A stretch of 64,000 bases of DNA from assembly GCF_000829055.1 (NCBI RefSeq), contig NZ_AP012544.1, forward strand, positions 2,728,001 to 2,792,000, in the 5' to 3' direction. Of the stretch, positions 37,521 to 45,704 are shown in pieces. The position numbers and the translations under genes are program-made. The first letter of the stretch is position 1. The number at the start of each line of letters is the position of its first letter. The DNA comes from Lacticaseibacillus casei DSM 20011 = JCM 1134 = ATCC 393 (GTDB taxonomy: Bacteria; Bacillota; Bacilli; Lactobacillales; Lactobacillaceae). The notes beneath the pieces were generated by a model, which did not search any database, had not been told where the DNA came from, and saw only the letters and a list, made by a program, of their open reading frames with translations.

Positions 37521-38498
37521 TTACTTCTGCGCATTCAGTTCGTCTTGAGCTTTCTTCAAAATCGCGTTCATATCATCCGGATGATCGGATGGCACTTTAC
37601 GAACGTCGAATTTGACGCCATGTTTGGCCAGTTCGTGGAAGGTGTCGATATCCTTCTGGTCAAAGGCCAGCACTTTATTAGGCTGAACCTTACCGACTGA
37701 ATGTGACATTGACCCGATATTAAGCTCCTTAATCGGAACACCGCCCTCAATGGCGCGTAATGCGTCTTCAGGGGTTTCAAATAATAGCAATGCGCGTTCA
37801 CCGCCAAAATGCTTATCATCTTTGGCCAACTTAATCATCTGATCAATCGGAACAACATGTGCCTTGACGCCAGATGGTGCCGCTTCCTTAATCAGGTTCT
37901 TCCGCAGCTCATCTTTTGCCACTGTGTCAGAGACAACAATAATCCGCGTCGGGTTCGTGGTCTTAGTCCAAGTGGTTGCAACCTGACCATGTAACAAACG
38001 TGAATCAACCCGGGCCAGAACATACTGGAATGATCCCGGTTGACCAGCATTGGCTGTACTTGGTGCGGCAGCTTGAGCAGCTGGCTTCTTCACCTTGTCC
38101 AGTGATTCTGGCTTAATCTTGATACCGTCACGTCCGGCTTCAAGTAAATGTGCGGCAATGTCTTGTGCAGAATCCATTGACAGCCGCGAGCCATAAGCCT
38201 CAATCAACATCGGCAAATTCAGTCCGGTCACAATCGCCCATTTATCCTTGTGTTCCTCATAAATCGTGTTCGCTTGGTTAAATGGTGATCCGCCCCACAA
38301 ATCGATCAAAAACAAAACTTCATCGTCTGGGTCGAACTTAGCGATCGCATCTTCGAGGTGCTTGTGCAAGTCATCCGGGCCTTCATCGGGCATGAAGGTC
38401 ACGGCTTCGACTTTTTCTTGCTCACCGAAGATCATTTGACCGGATTGCTTGATGCCAGCAGCGAATTGGCCATGACTAGCAAGAATGATTCCGACCAT
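37521..38498 (-). CDS. manL: PTS mannose-class EIIAB
   Basis: 325 residues. Start at 38498 ([12 protein letters not shown]) is 8 bases after AGGAGG; an upstream frame extension lies in the promoter region. The IIA domain has the phospho-His at His9 (ASHGQFA). An Ala/Pro-rich linker precedes the IIB domain with its phospho-His in [16 protein letters not shown]. It transfers phosphate from HPr to the sugar. First gene of the operon; a cre site overlaps its promoter. Confidence 0.95.
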   Translation of the reverse strand: MVGIILASHGQFAAGIKQSGQMIFGEQEKVEAVTFMPDEGPDDLHKHLEDAIAKFDPDDEVLFLIDLWGGSPFNQANTIYEEHKDKWAIVTGLNLPMLIEAYGSRLSMDSAQDIAAHLLEAGRDGIKIKPESLDKVKKPAAQAAAPSTANAGQPGSFQYVLARVDSRLLHGQVATTWTKTTNPTRIIVVSDTVAKDELRKNLIKEAAPSGVKAHVVPIDQMIKLAKDDKHFGGERALLLFETPEDALRAIEGGVPIKELNIGSMSHSVGKVQPNKVLAFDQKDIDTFHELAKHGVKFDVRKVPSDHPDDMNAILKKAQDELNAQK

Positions 38499-38589
38499 TA
38501 TTACGCCTCCTAAAAATTTGTGGTTGCCTCGAAAATAATATCTGCAAAAAACAAAAATAATCAAAAATACAAGGCTTCCCAATAAGTTT

Positions 38590-38627
38590 AGTATGACTTC
38601 CTCCACGCCGCTATGCAAGCATTTTCA
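38590..38627 (-). promoter_or_regulatory. Promoter with cre-like site of the mannose PTS operon
   Basis: On the minus strand TTGCAT (38613-38618), 17 bp, CATACT (38590-38595). TGAAAATGCTTGCA (38614-38627) overlaps the -35 and differs from the cre consensus by one base. No sigma-54 -24/-12 pair was found. Confidence 0.55.
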
Positions 38628-38642
38628 CTTAAAATGAAATTA

Positions 38643-38676
38643 AAAAAAGAAGCGCATACATTCAGTACGCACTTCT
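38643..38676 (-). terminator. Terminator of the (IS-split) MFS gene
   Basis: AGAAGTGCGTAC / GTATGCGCTTCT with one mismatch pair, followed by seven T on the minus strand. Confidence 0.75.
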
Positions 38677-38718
38677 AATTGGTATCTATCAAAATTGGTA
38701 TATCGGTCGATACCAATT
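38677..38718. promoter_or_regulatory. Palindrome AATTGGTAT-N8-ATACCAATT with an extra half site
   Basis: A perfect 9-bp inverted repeat (38693-38718) plus a third AATTGGTAT at 38677. It lies just downstream of the MFS stop. Looks like a repressor site or structural repeat; regulator unknown. Confidence 0.4.
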
Positions 38719-39073
38719 AATTTAAAGCCTGCCTAGGCCTTTTCTGACTGGCTTTCGGAATCGGTAAAGACAGGGTCGGCGATGCGCGTGCCCACTAATA
38801 AAAGCACTAATAATAACACCGCTGACAGCGCCGCCATGAGCATCCAGCTTGCCGCAGCGCTCACAACATTTGCCAATGTGAAGAAAACCACTTGACCGAC
38901 CGGCATACCTAAAAGGGCCACTAGGTTAACGACTCCTGCCGTTGTCCCCATCTGCTGCTCAGGAACGAGCCGCATCATCACCGTCGACACCCGCGGGTTG
39001 ATTTTTCCCATGAGATAGGATGTCACAAAGCTGAATCCCATGACGGCAGCAAGCGAACGGAAAAGAAAGAAAC

Positions 39074-40335
39074 CCCAAATTGCAAGAACAAGTTAGCCGG
39101 GGTGTTGAGACACTCCCAAGAACAGCCTGTTATCTTATGAGTGGTTCATTGTTTAGCTTACGTGTTGTGCTGAACGCCGAGTCCGGCGCACTTCGGTCTC
39201 AAAACACTCCTGGGGGCCACGGTAGTCTAGCTTTCTCCGGGGAAGCCCGTTAAGACGGTCTTGGGTAGCCAGCACCTGGCTGGGACTAACATCATCCAGC
39301 GACTCGCCTTTTGGGTAGTCACGTCTAATCATGCGATTGTGGGCCTCGTTGGAGCCGCGATCGCATGAGGTGTATGAATGCGCGTAGAAGATGTCTGTAT
39401 CTGTGTCCTCAAAGGCCTTATCCAGAGTCGAGAACTCCGGGCCATTGTCTGCGGTAATCGTGCGCAGACAGTCACCCCACTCAAGCTTGATTTCTCGTAA
39501 CGCAAACTCCACAGAGTCCGAGTCTCGGCCGTCGATCAGTCGGAGAAGTTGGCAACGAGTCTTCCGCTCAATCAGGCTAAGGATGACGCTCTCACGGCCA
39601 TTGCGTTTCCCGACAACGGTATCCATCTCCCAATGTCCGAACTGCTTGCGGCGTTCGACAGCCTTAGGACGCTCCTCAATACTGCGGCCGGCTAGGCGCT
39701 TATGCTTAGTGCTCTTGTGTTGCTTGGTCCGCCGATTTGCCTTCTCCACGAGATCGATGTTCCGAATTTCTAAGCGTTGATCATCGATGTAGCGATATAA
39801 AGTGGTTGTGCACACCATCTCCTCAGGGGTGAATAGCTTGGCTCGCCGTGCGGCGCCAACGGCTGCATCAGGCGACCAGTGTTCAGTCTTGGCCTGATTA
39901 ACGTACCAGGCCAGGAAGTGGCTTGTAGCGGCGAATTTATCCGGCCTATGACAATTCAGACGTGCGGTCTCATAGCGCGTCTGAGCAGCTTCAGGACTAT
40001 ATTCCGTATGATAGATCAGTTTGCCATTAATGCGCTTAGCCTGCTTGACAGTCCCTCGGTCAATCTCATTATTGATGGTTTGATGGCAGACGCCAATTTT
40101 GGCAGCAATTTCGCGTTTGGAGGTGCCGGTGGCGTAAAGTTCTGCAATTCTACCGCGTTCCATTTGAGACAAATGATGACCTGGTTGACGACGTGTGATA
40201 TCCTGTTCATGCATCAGGACAATACCTCTTTCATTGTTTGTGTTGGAACTTCAATGATACAGGATATCTGTTCTTGATGTTTTTTATTGTCCCAAATTTG
40301 TAATAAAAGTGGCTAACTTGATTTTAAAACGCGCG
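39074..40335 (-). mobile_element. IS30-family insertion sequence, copy 1
   Basis: About 1262 bp with imperfect terminal repeats sharing CAAGTTAGCC at both ends and a single transposase. Target duplication GAAAAGAAAGAAAC occurs at 39060-39073 and 40336-40349. It interrupts an MFS gene. Confidence 0.9.
39153..40214 (-). CDS. IS30-family transposase
   Basis: 353 residues. N-terminal helix-turn-helix (LSQMERGRIAELYATGTSKREIAAKIG) and a DDE domain: Asp in GHWEMDTVVG, Asp in TITADNGPEFS, Glu in DRGSNEAHNRMIRRDYPKG. Appears complete. About 75-80 percent similar by eye to the transposase at 50202-51254, so the two elements are distinct isoforms, not a recent copy pair. Confidence 0.93.
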   Translation of the reverse strand: MHEQDITRRQPGHHLSQMERGRIAELYATGTSKREIAAKIGVCHQTINNEIDRGTVKQAKRINGKLIYHTEYSPEAAQTRYETARLNCHRPDKFAATSHFLAWYVNQAKTEHWSPDAAVGAARRAKLFTPEEMVCTTTLYRYIDDQRLEIRNIDLVEKANRRTKQHKSTKHKRLAGRSIEERPKAVERRKQFGHWEMDTVVGKRNGRESVILSLIERKTRCQLLRLIDGRDSDSVEFALREIKLEWGDCLRTITADNGPEFSTLDKAFEDTDTDIFYAHSYTSCDRGSNEAHNRMIRRDYPKGESLDDVSPSQVLATQDRLNGLPRRKLDYRGPQECFETEVRRTRRSAQHVS

Positions 40336-41335
40336 AAAAGAAAGAAACTAAAACTAAGCCCAATCATCGCCGCTGTCAAAAGACTCAGCAGTTTGAACGT
40401 ACTGAGCCGTTGCAAGCCATCCTGGGCAAACAGTGCGCCTAGAATAAGCCCTACCGAGAAGACAATATTCAGCAAAGCCACCGTGGTGCCAAAGTCACGC
40501 AGCCACATGCCCGGTTGCTGGACAAGCGACACCGACATTAAGCCGTCAACCGATGACCCTAGTGTATTGACAAACATTGCGAAAACAATGACTGCCAAAA
40601 GAAAACGGTTGGTTGCCAGAAACTTGAGCACATTGCCAATATTTTTGAGAATCGGCTGATGCGCATGCGTCACGACTGGTGGTTCAGCTTGTTTTAGGCG
40701 ACTCTTTTCCCGGGTTATAACCCAAGCTGCGAGTAAAAACGTAACAGCATTAAGCCTGCCAAACAGCGCATAATTGTGGTTGAGCAAGACAATCAGGCTT
40801 GCACCGACTGCCTGAAAAACCATTTGAACCGTCGTACCGGTCGCGCTTTGAAAACTGATGGCCATGTTCAGTTCTTTAGCGGGAATTAACCGATGCAACA
40901 GTGGCAGTACCAAACCATTCCCATATTGTCCCAGGGTATCAGAAAGTATGTTGATGCCCAGCAACAGCAAAAACAATGGCAAGCTGGCAGGCAGCAGGAT
41001 CATCCCTGCCAACCCTAGGAAAAGTAACGTTTGGCCAATACGCGTAGCCACCATATGACTGGTTTTGGCCTGGGTTCGATAGGCCAGACTGCCAGTCACT
41101 AGCGACAGCATCGTCGGCAAAGTGGTTGCCATCGCTGCCAATGTGACGGCCAGACTTTTAAACGGCATCGTGGCCGCGTAAATGATAAACACGATGTTAT
41201 ACAGGCTATCGCCAATCCCGCTTAACAAACTGGCATTTAAAATGGCGCGATAACCCCGATTATTGAAATATTCATGCATGTTGCTACCTCCCTGCAGCCA
41301 AGCATGTCATTTTCGATTCGTACTTGGTTTGTACT

Positions 41336-41360
41336 TTGAGTGTAAGCAGGCTACACTCAA
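41336..41360. promoter_or_regulatory. Palindrome between the split MFS gene and the Rgg-like regulator
   Basis: TTGAGTGTA-agcaggc-TACACTCAA, perfect 9-bp arms, 20 bp before the regulator start. A candidate operator for that regulator. Confidence 0.5.
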
Positions 41361-41379
41361 GGCGAGGTGAAATTCCACT

Positions 41380-42399
41380 ATGGTAGAAAAAATCAATCCC
41401 ACTGACGGCGCCGTCTTCCGCCAACTTCGGCGCAACCACCATCTGACCTTGGCACAGGTAGCCGATGCGCATAATTCCATTGCTTTCATTAGTAAGTTCG
41501 AACAAGGTCGCTCCAATATCAGCTTTGCCCGCCTGAGTCATTTGCTCTTTCGCATCAACATTTCGGTGGAAGAATTCGTCTTCATTCGCGATCTCCAGGC
41601 AGGCGCTGTCCCACCCTCGGCTCACACGCGGTTTGTTTACAACACTTTAGTTCACCGCGACTTTGAAGAGGTTATCGCCTATCAGGATCGCTTTAACGTT
41701 GAAAATCCCACGCTAGCCGACTATCAATATTTGTTGAAACAGGAAAAGGCTTGGCAAAAACGGTACGAGCACGATCACAACCGCCAAACCCAATTTGAAC
41801 TCATCAGCATTCAGATCTTTCGCCTAACCATGATTGATCGCGTCAAGCCGCCTGACCAGCCATCACCATTCAAAAATGTGACCGACGCCATGGCCCAATT
41901 GCAGGAACGCGCCAAGCCACTGGTCAGCTATCTCTACTCGGTTGAAACTTGGAATTACTTTGAGCTTTATTGGTTCCGCCATCTCATGGTCGCCTTACCT
42001 GCTGAAACCATTCAAAACTTGTTGCCAATAGCGATGAAGCGTTCGGAAAAATATCGCGCCTTCAATCAAATCGGCAATCTCCGGATTCAGACGCTCTTCT
42101 CCGCCTTCACCGTGTTCATCAACACACGCCACTTAACCGACGCCAAAAAAGTCCTCACCACCGCCGAAAAAATTTTGCATGACACAAACGACCTCTCAAA
42201 CTCGGCCCTCCTCTTATTTTTACGCGGCTGGTACCAAGCCGTCATTGGTCAAACCACAGCCGGATACGAGTTATGCCAACAAGCCATCAGTTTGGAGCAT
42301 ATCCTGGACCAGCCGACGCAAGAACGGTGGTTGCGTTACTTATTGAAGGTTGTCCGAATCAATATCAAGGATCCACAAGGTGGCGCGTACTTTCTTTGA
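41380..42399 (+). CDS. Rgg/GadR/MutR-family regulator 1
   Basis: 339 residues. N-terminal XRE helix-turn-helix (GAVFRQLRRNHHLTLAQVADA, SIAFISKFEQGRSNIS) at about 8-65, then a long helical, TPR-like Rgg C-terminal domain. In this family the C-terminal domain binds a short peptide signal. It is longer than regulators 2 and 3 and divergent from the MFS gene. No signal-peptide gene was recognised beside it. A parS-like site and a minus-strand terminator follow. Confidence 0.82.
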   Translation: MVEKINPTDGAVFRQLRRNHHLTLAQVADAHNSIAFISKFEQGRSNISFARLSHLLFRINISVEEFVFIRDLQAGAVPPSAHTRFVYNTLVHRDFEEVIAYQDRFNVENPTLADYQYLLKQEKAWQKRYEHDHNRQTQFELISIQIFRLTMIDRVKPPDQPSPFKNVTDAMAQLQERAKPLVSYLYSVETWNYFELYWFRHLMVALPAETIQNLLPIAMKRSEKYRAFNQIGNLRIQTLFSAFTVFINTRHLTDAKKVLTTAEKILHDTNDLSNSALLLFLRGWYQAVIGQTTAGYELCQQAISLEHILDQPTQERWLRYLLKVVRINIKDPQGGAYFL

Positions 42400-42450
42400 C
42401 TGCGAACCTATTATCGTGTCAAAAAAACAGTCTTCCTTCTTAACTCATGG

Positions 42451-42466
42451 CGTTTCACGTGGAACA
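42451..42466. other. parS-like site (ParB/Spo0J binding)
   Basis: CGTTTCACGTGGAACA matches the Firmicutes parS sequence TGTTTCACGTGGAACA at 15 of 16 positions; only the first base differs. Intergenic between regulator 1 and the terminator of regulator 2. Consistent with an origin-proximal location. Confidence 0.7.
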
Positions 42467-42470
42467 CACC

Positions 42471-42518
42471 AAAAAACGGACCCACAATCAACTTATTTTC
42501 GCTGATCGCGAGTCCGTT
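42471..42518 (-). terminator. Terminator of the regulator 2-3 operon
   Basis: AACGGAC / GTCCGTT with six T on the minus strand. Confidence 0.7.
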
Positions 42519-42556
42519 ACAAACTGCTACTATCCGAATTTTCAAAAAAGGCAAAG

Positions 42557-43405
42557 TCAGGCTTCTTTACCGCAACGCTTTGCCTCAGCCAACGCCTCCA
42601 AAGCCGGCAGCCAACTTGCCGTCCAGTCCGGTGCCGCAACCTCATTCAACAACGCCTTCAGTTGGGCAAGCTCTTGCCAACCGCGCGCTGCCTTGCTTTT
42701 ATCCGGTGAATAAATCATCACCAGACGTTTTGTGCAGGCAATCTGAAACTCAACCCCCATGTCACCCACTGTGGCCTGCCGAATTAACGCAAGCGTTTCC
42801 TGCGCGTTGTCCAGTTGCCCTGCCGCAATATACCGAAGAGAAGCGGTTAAAAACGCGCGATTGGCCAGATTCAAATGATCCTGTGGTGTGTTGGGTGTTT
42901 GCACTTGGTTCGCAATGGCCTTGATCAGTCCTTCCAAATCCTTCATCGCGATGATGCCGGTTAATTGAAGCGCGATCAGCCGCAACAACAGCGACCACGC
43001 CGTTGTATGCATCAACAACGACCACGCCTGTTTACGTTCACGGGCCAACACGGAAAAGCGTTCCGGTGCATGGTTATGCAGCGTCAAATGCAACAGCAAC
43101 CGTTGATTGGTATTCGCCAGCGGCAACTGGCGTAAGATACCTGCCAACGCCTGAACATCTGCCTGCTGTGCCGCCACCAGATAACGATGCAAAAACGGTA
43201 ATGGTGCATCCGAGCGTGAAGGCGTGAACGCATCCCAGTCCAGATTCAATCGATCCAGCAATAGGAAAAAGCGATCGGCGGCCAACTGTGAGGTGCCATT
43301 TTCAAATTTTGAAAGGCTTGATACCGAAACAATGTCGCCAGCGGCTTCTCTTAACGTCAGCCACCGTTCTTTACGCAGTCGTTTGAATTGTTCACCGATC
43401 GTCAT
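42557..43405 (-). CDS. Rgg-like regulator 2
   Basis: 282 residues from MTIGEQFKRLRKE at 43405, preceded by GGAGGAGG; an ATG 12 codons earlier lies within regulator 3. Helix-turn-helix LTLREAAGDIVSVSSLSKFENG at about 16-40, then an all-helical domain rich in Leu, Ala and Gln. Its ATG overlaps the regulator 3 stop (ATGA), so the two are coupled. Divergent in sequence from regulators 1 and 3. Ligand unknown. Confidence 0.78.
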   Translation of the reverse strand: MTIGEQFKRLRKERWLTLREAAGDIVSVSSLSKFENGTSQLAADRFFLLLDRLNLDWDAFTPSRSDAPLPFLHRYLVAAQQADVQALAGILRQLPLANTNQRLLLHLTLHNHAPERFSVLARERKQAWSLLMHTTAWSLLLRLIALQLTGIIAMKDLEGLIKAIANQVQTPNTPQDHLNLANRAFLTASLRYIAAGQLDNAQETLALIRQATVGDMGVEFQIACTKRLVMIYSPDKSKAARGWQELAQLKALLNEVAAPDWTASWLPALEALAEAKRCGKEA

Positions 43406-44277
43406 TTTGCCTGCGCCTCCTCCTTCAGGAATCGTCGCCAACTTTTAGTCAACAACTGGGCAAAAAACGGCGAGTCCAATAACGCCAGCGTTGCCAGTAA
43501 GTTTTTAACCGCAGTTTTAGCCGCCCGATGCTGGCCGCGATGATAGGTCAGCAGGTGCTCTTGATAGCGCAACATGATCCGCGCATAGAGATCATCGGCC
43601 GGAATGGGTAAGTTCTTGGCGACGTTAAGCAGCCGCACAGCATCCGTAAACTCCCGACGATGAATCAGCAAGGCGATGCTATTCGTCAAAATCGCCCACA
43701 GATACTGGTTCCGGGTTGGATGGCCCTTCACATCCGGCCAGTCCAAAACCAGCTCCATGACCAAACTCATCAGTTGCTCATGGTCGTATATCACCAAGGT
43801 GGCGGCGAAAAGATCAAGTTCGTACAATCCCCAGTACCGAATCCGTTTCAAATACTTGATAACGTCGGCTTTCATCTGCGCTGTTGTCTGAAAACTCGGG
43901 TCCGTAAACCCATTGTGGGCCAGAATATTAATTTGATTCAGTCGATAAAAAATCAGCCCGGTTTGTCGCCACAAGCGATACTGCTTTTGCGCTAACACCT
44001 GCAACGCTGACTTACCGGAAACCGTGGCCCGATTAACCTGTTGGAAAAAATTCTCCGGATTCAATGCCCGATAGCCTTGTTGCATCAATTCAACATCTTG
44101 ATCAAAGCGCGTTAACAGTTTTAAAACAACGGCTGCACTGAGCTGAGTCTCCCCCCGTTCAAAGCGTGACAAAGTAGCGGCCGTCGTAATCCCCGCCGCA
44201 ATTTCTTCCAATGAGTCATTTTCTTCAAGACGCAACGCCCGTAAATAGGCCCCGACTTTGACAGGCTCCTCCGGCAT
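43402..44277 (-). CDS. Rgg-like regulator 3
   Basis: 291 residues from MPEEPVKVGAYLRALRLEE; a GTG two codons earlier is also possible and the ribosome site is weak (GGGGCGG). Helix-turn-helix with DSLEEIAAGITTAATLSRFERG, followed by an Rgg-type helical domain. First gene of a two-gene operon with regulator 2. An AT-rich region of about 230 bp separates it from the divergent CPBP gene. Confidence 0.78.
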   Translation of the reverse strand: MPEEPVKVGAYLRALRLEENDSLEEIAAGITTAATLSRFERGETQLSAAVVLKLLTRFDQDVELMQQGYRALNPENFFQQVNRATVSGKSALQVLAQKQYRLWRQTGLIFYRLNQINILAHNGFTDPSFQTTAQMKADVIKYLKRIRYWGLYELDLFAATLVIYDHEQLMSLVMELVLDWPDVKGHPTRNQYLWAILTNSIALLIHRREFTDAVRLLNVAKNLPIPADDLYARIMLRYQEHLLTYHRGQHRAAKTAVKNLLATLALLDSPFFAQLLTKSWRRFLKEEAQAK

Positions 44278-44508
44278 CAGCACCCGCCCCTTTTTATGAG
44301 AAGTTTATTAGACAAATTTAACACGTTTTGTCATTTTTTCAAAATCGAAATATTTTTCTTTGCTTTACATTTGTTAATCTATATGTTCTGATTTTTAATT
44401 TGTGCCTATTTTTAAACTTGTTAACCATTAACGCTAATTGTTACAATGGGCGCGTATTCATGTAGCCCAATTTTTATAGCATTCAAAAGTCTAAAGAAGG
44501 ACAGACAA

Positions 44509-45189
44509 TTGGGGAAAATAATATCCATTGGCGGTTCATTGCTGAAGCGCGCACTTCTTCTCGCAGGCATCATGCTGCTTGATGTCTTAACTGAATTCCA
44601 TGATTTTTTTACAATCAGCAAATTGCAGCAAGACCAATATGAAGTTCTAGTGATTGAACTATTATTAAAAGGGGCATTCATTTGGTTTCTTCATTGGCTA
44701 TATTTCCGGCAATTGAAACGTTTTAATCCAAATGGCTATGGCCTAAAGCCACTTTCGAGAAAGAACATGCTTATACTTCTCATTGGGGTTGTGTCTCTTT
44801 TTGGGTTGCTGTGTGTTGAATCTCTCACGCCTTTCAACGCGGACAATGCCACGAATCAGGTGCTTGTTAACAAATTCATTTGAACTGCGCCATTATTAGC
44901 CAGTGTTGACGCTGTATTAGCGGCACCGATTATTGAAGAATTTATATTACGCGGAATTTTCTTTAACTATTTTGTCAACAAGAACACTATTATGAGCAAA
45001 ATTTTCGTTGTCTTAGTCTCAGGCTTTGTGTTTGGGTTGCTTCAGGAACCTCATTTCACCGTCAATCTTTTAGTTTACTGCACCATGGGATGGCTATTTG
45101 GTTCCGTTTACGCGCTTACTGGGGATTTACGCTATAGCATCGCACTGCACATCCTTAATAACGTCTTAGCCTTTGTTTCTATGTTTTGA
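44509..45189 (+). pseudogene. CPBP-family intramembrane metalloprotease with an in-frame opal codon
   Basis: A 226-codon frame with TTG start at 44509 after AAGGA; an ATG at 44446 has no ribosome site. TGA at 44881-44883 interrupts it without frame change: NKFI, stop, TAPLLASVDAVLAAP. After the stop come all the catalytic motifs: EEFILRG, FGLLQEPHF and IALHILNNV. So the N-terminal product has no active site. CPBP (Abi) proteases of lactobacilli often process or give immunity to bacteriocin-like peptides, and it lies beside Rgg-like regulators, hinting at a peptide-signalling or bacteriocin remnant. Confidence 0.85.
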
Positions 45190-45243
45190 CAGCGGTTCAA
45201 AAATGCTTCTCGTAAGTATGCCTGCTAATATAAACTTCTTCCA

Positions 45244-45365
45244 CCATAACGTGTTCACTGCCGCAGAAGTCTGTGTGTATGGACCTCAGGCGCAATAGCC
45301 AAAAAACGGCCATTACGCCTATGCCACTTACACACCGCCTTCTAACCGCGCCAATTCACGCTCAC
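45244..45365. repeat. Family 1 repeat, diverged full copy
   Basis: More degenerate (GTGTGTATGGACC, CAATAGCC, loss of some pairs). Lies between the CPBP remnant and the lysine promoter. Confidence 0.75.
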
Positions 45366-45371
45366 ATCCAA

Positions 45372-45400
45372 TTGACATCCACCTCCCATTCCGCTACACT
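45372..45400 (+). promoter_or_regulatory. Promoter of the lysine riboswitch transcript
   Basis: TTGACA (45372-45377), 17-bp spacer, TACACT (45395-45400). Confidence 0.75.
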
Positions 45401-45425
45401 TGATTTTGACATTTAAATACACCAC

Positions 45426-45659
45426 CAAGAAATAGAGGTTGCGGTGGGCAACGAAAACTGGGGAGTGCCGGATCATGTTGAACCAGTCGTAAGTGCCGCC
45501 GCCGAAATGTCGGGCCGTGTTCGGACGATCCGCATTGGGCCATGAGCGCATAACTCATGGACTGTCGAAGCAGGTTGCTTCGGGGCGCTATGATTCTGGT
45601 TTATGACTAAAATCGATGGAATCGACCTTTATTGCTTGTTCAATAAAGGTCGATTTTTT
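45426..45659 (+). ncRNA. Lysine riboswitch (L-box) with terminator
   Basis: The aptamer runs about 45426-45594 and shows the L-box landmarks AGAGGTTGCG, GTGCCGCCGCCGAAATGTCGGG, CATTGGGCC, GGACTGTC and the closing GGGGCGCTATG. A terminator follows at 45620-45659: AATCGACCTTTATTG, 6-base loop, CAATAAAGGTCGATT, six T. Lysine binding should favour termination and shut off the transporter downstream. Confidence 0.88.
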
Positions 45660-45704
45660 GGTTCCAGCTCTATTTCCCACTACAAGAAGGGAGAATGTCA
45701 TTTT

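Larger units (their letters stand above)
38733..41279 (-). pseudogene. MFS transporter split by an IS30 element
   Basis: The N part (41279 to 40336) starts MHEYFNNRGYRAILNASL after GGGAGG, and carries helices 1-9 of an MFS protein. The C part (39073 to 38733) holds MGFSFVTSYLMGKINPRV to the end. Joined across the duplicated GAAAAGAAAGAAAC they read IGLSFSFFLF then RSLAAVMGFSF in one frame, about 420 residues. So the gene was intact before insertion. Its divergent neighbour is an Rgg-like regulator with a palindrome between them, so it was probably that regulator's target. Confidence 0.9.

Noticed and set aside
44296..44391. 31-codon frame encoding a hydrophobic peptide (MRSLLDKFNTF... ending LIYMF) divergent from Rgg-like regulator 3, resembling a short hydrophobic peptide pheromone
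   Set aside because: No ribosome binding site (upstream is C/T-rich), strongly AT-rich promoter DNA; composition alone could arise by chance. Not listed as a gene.
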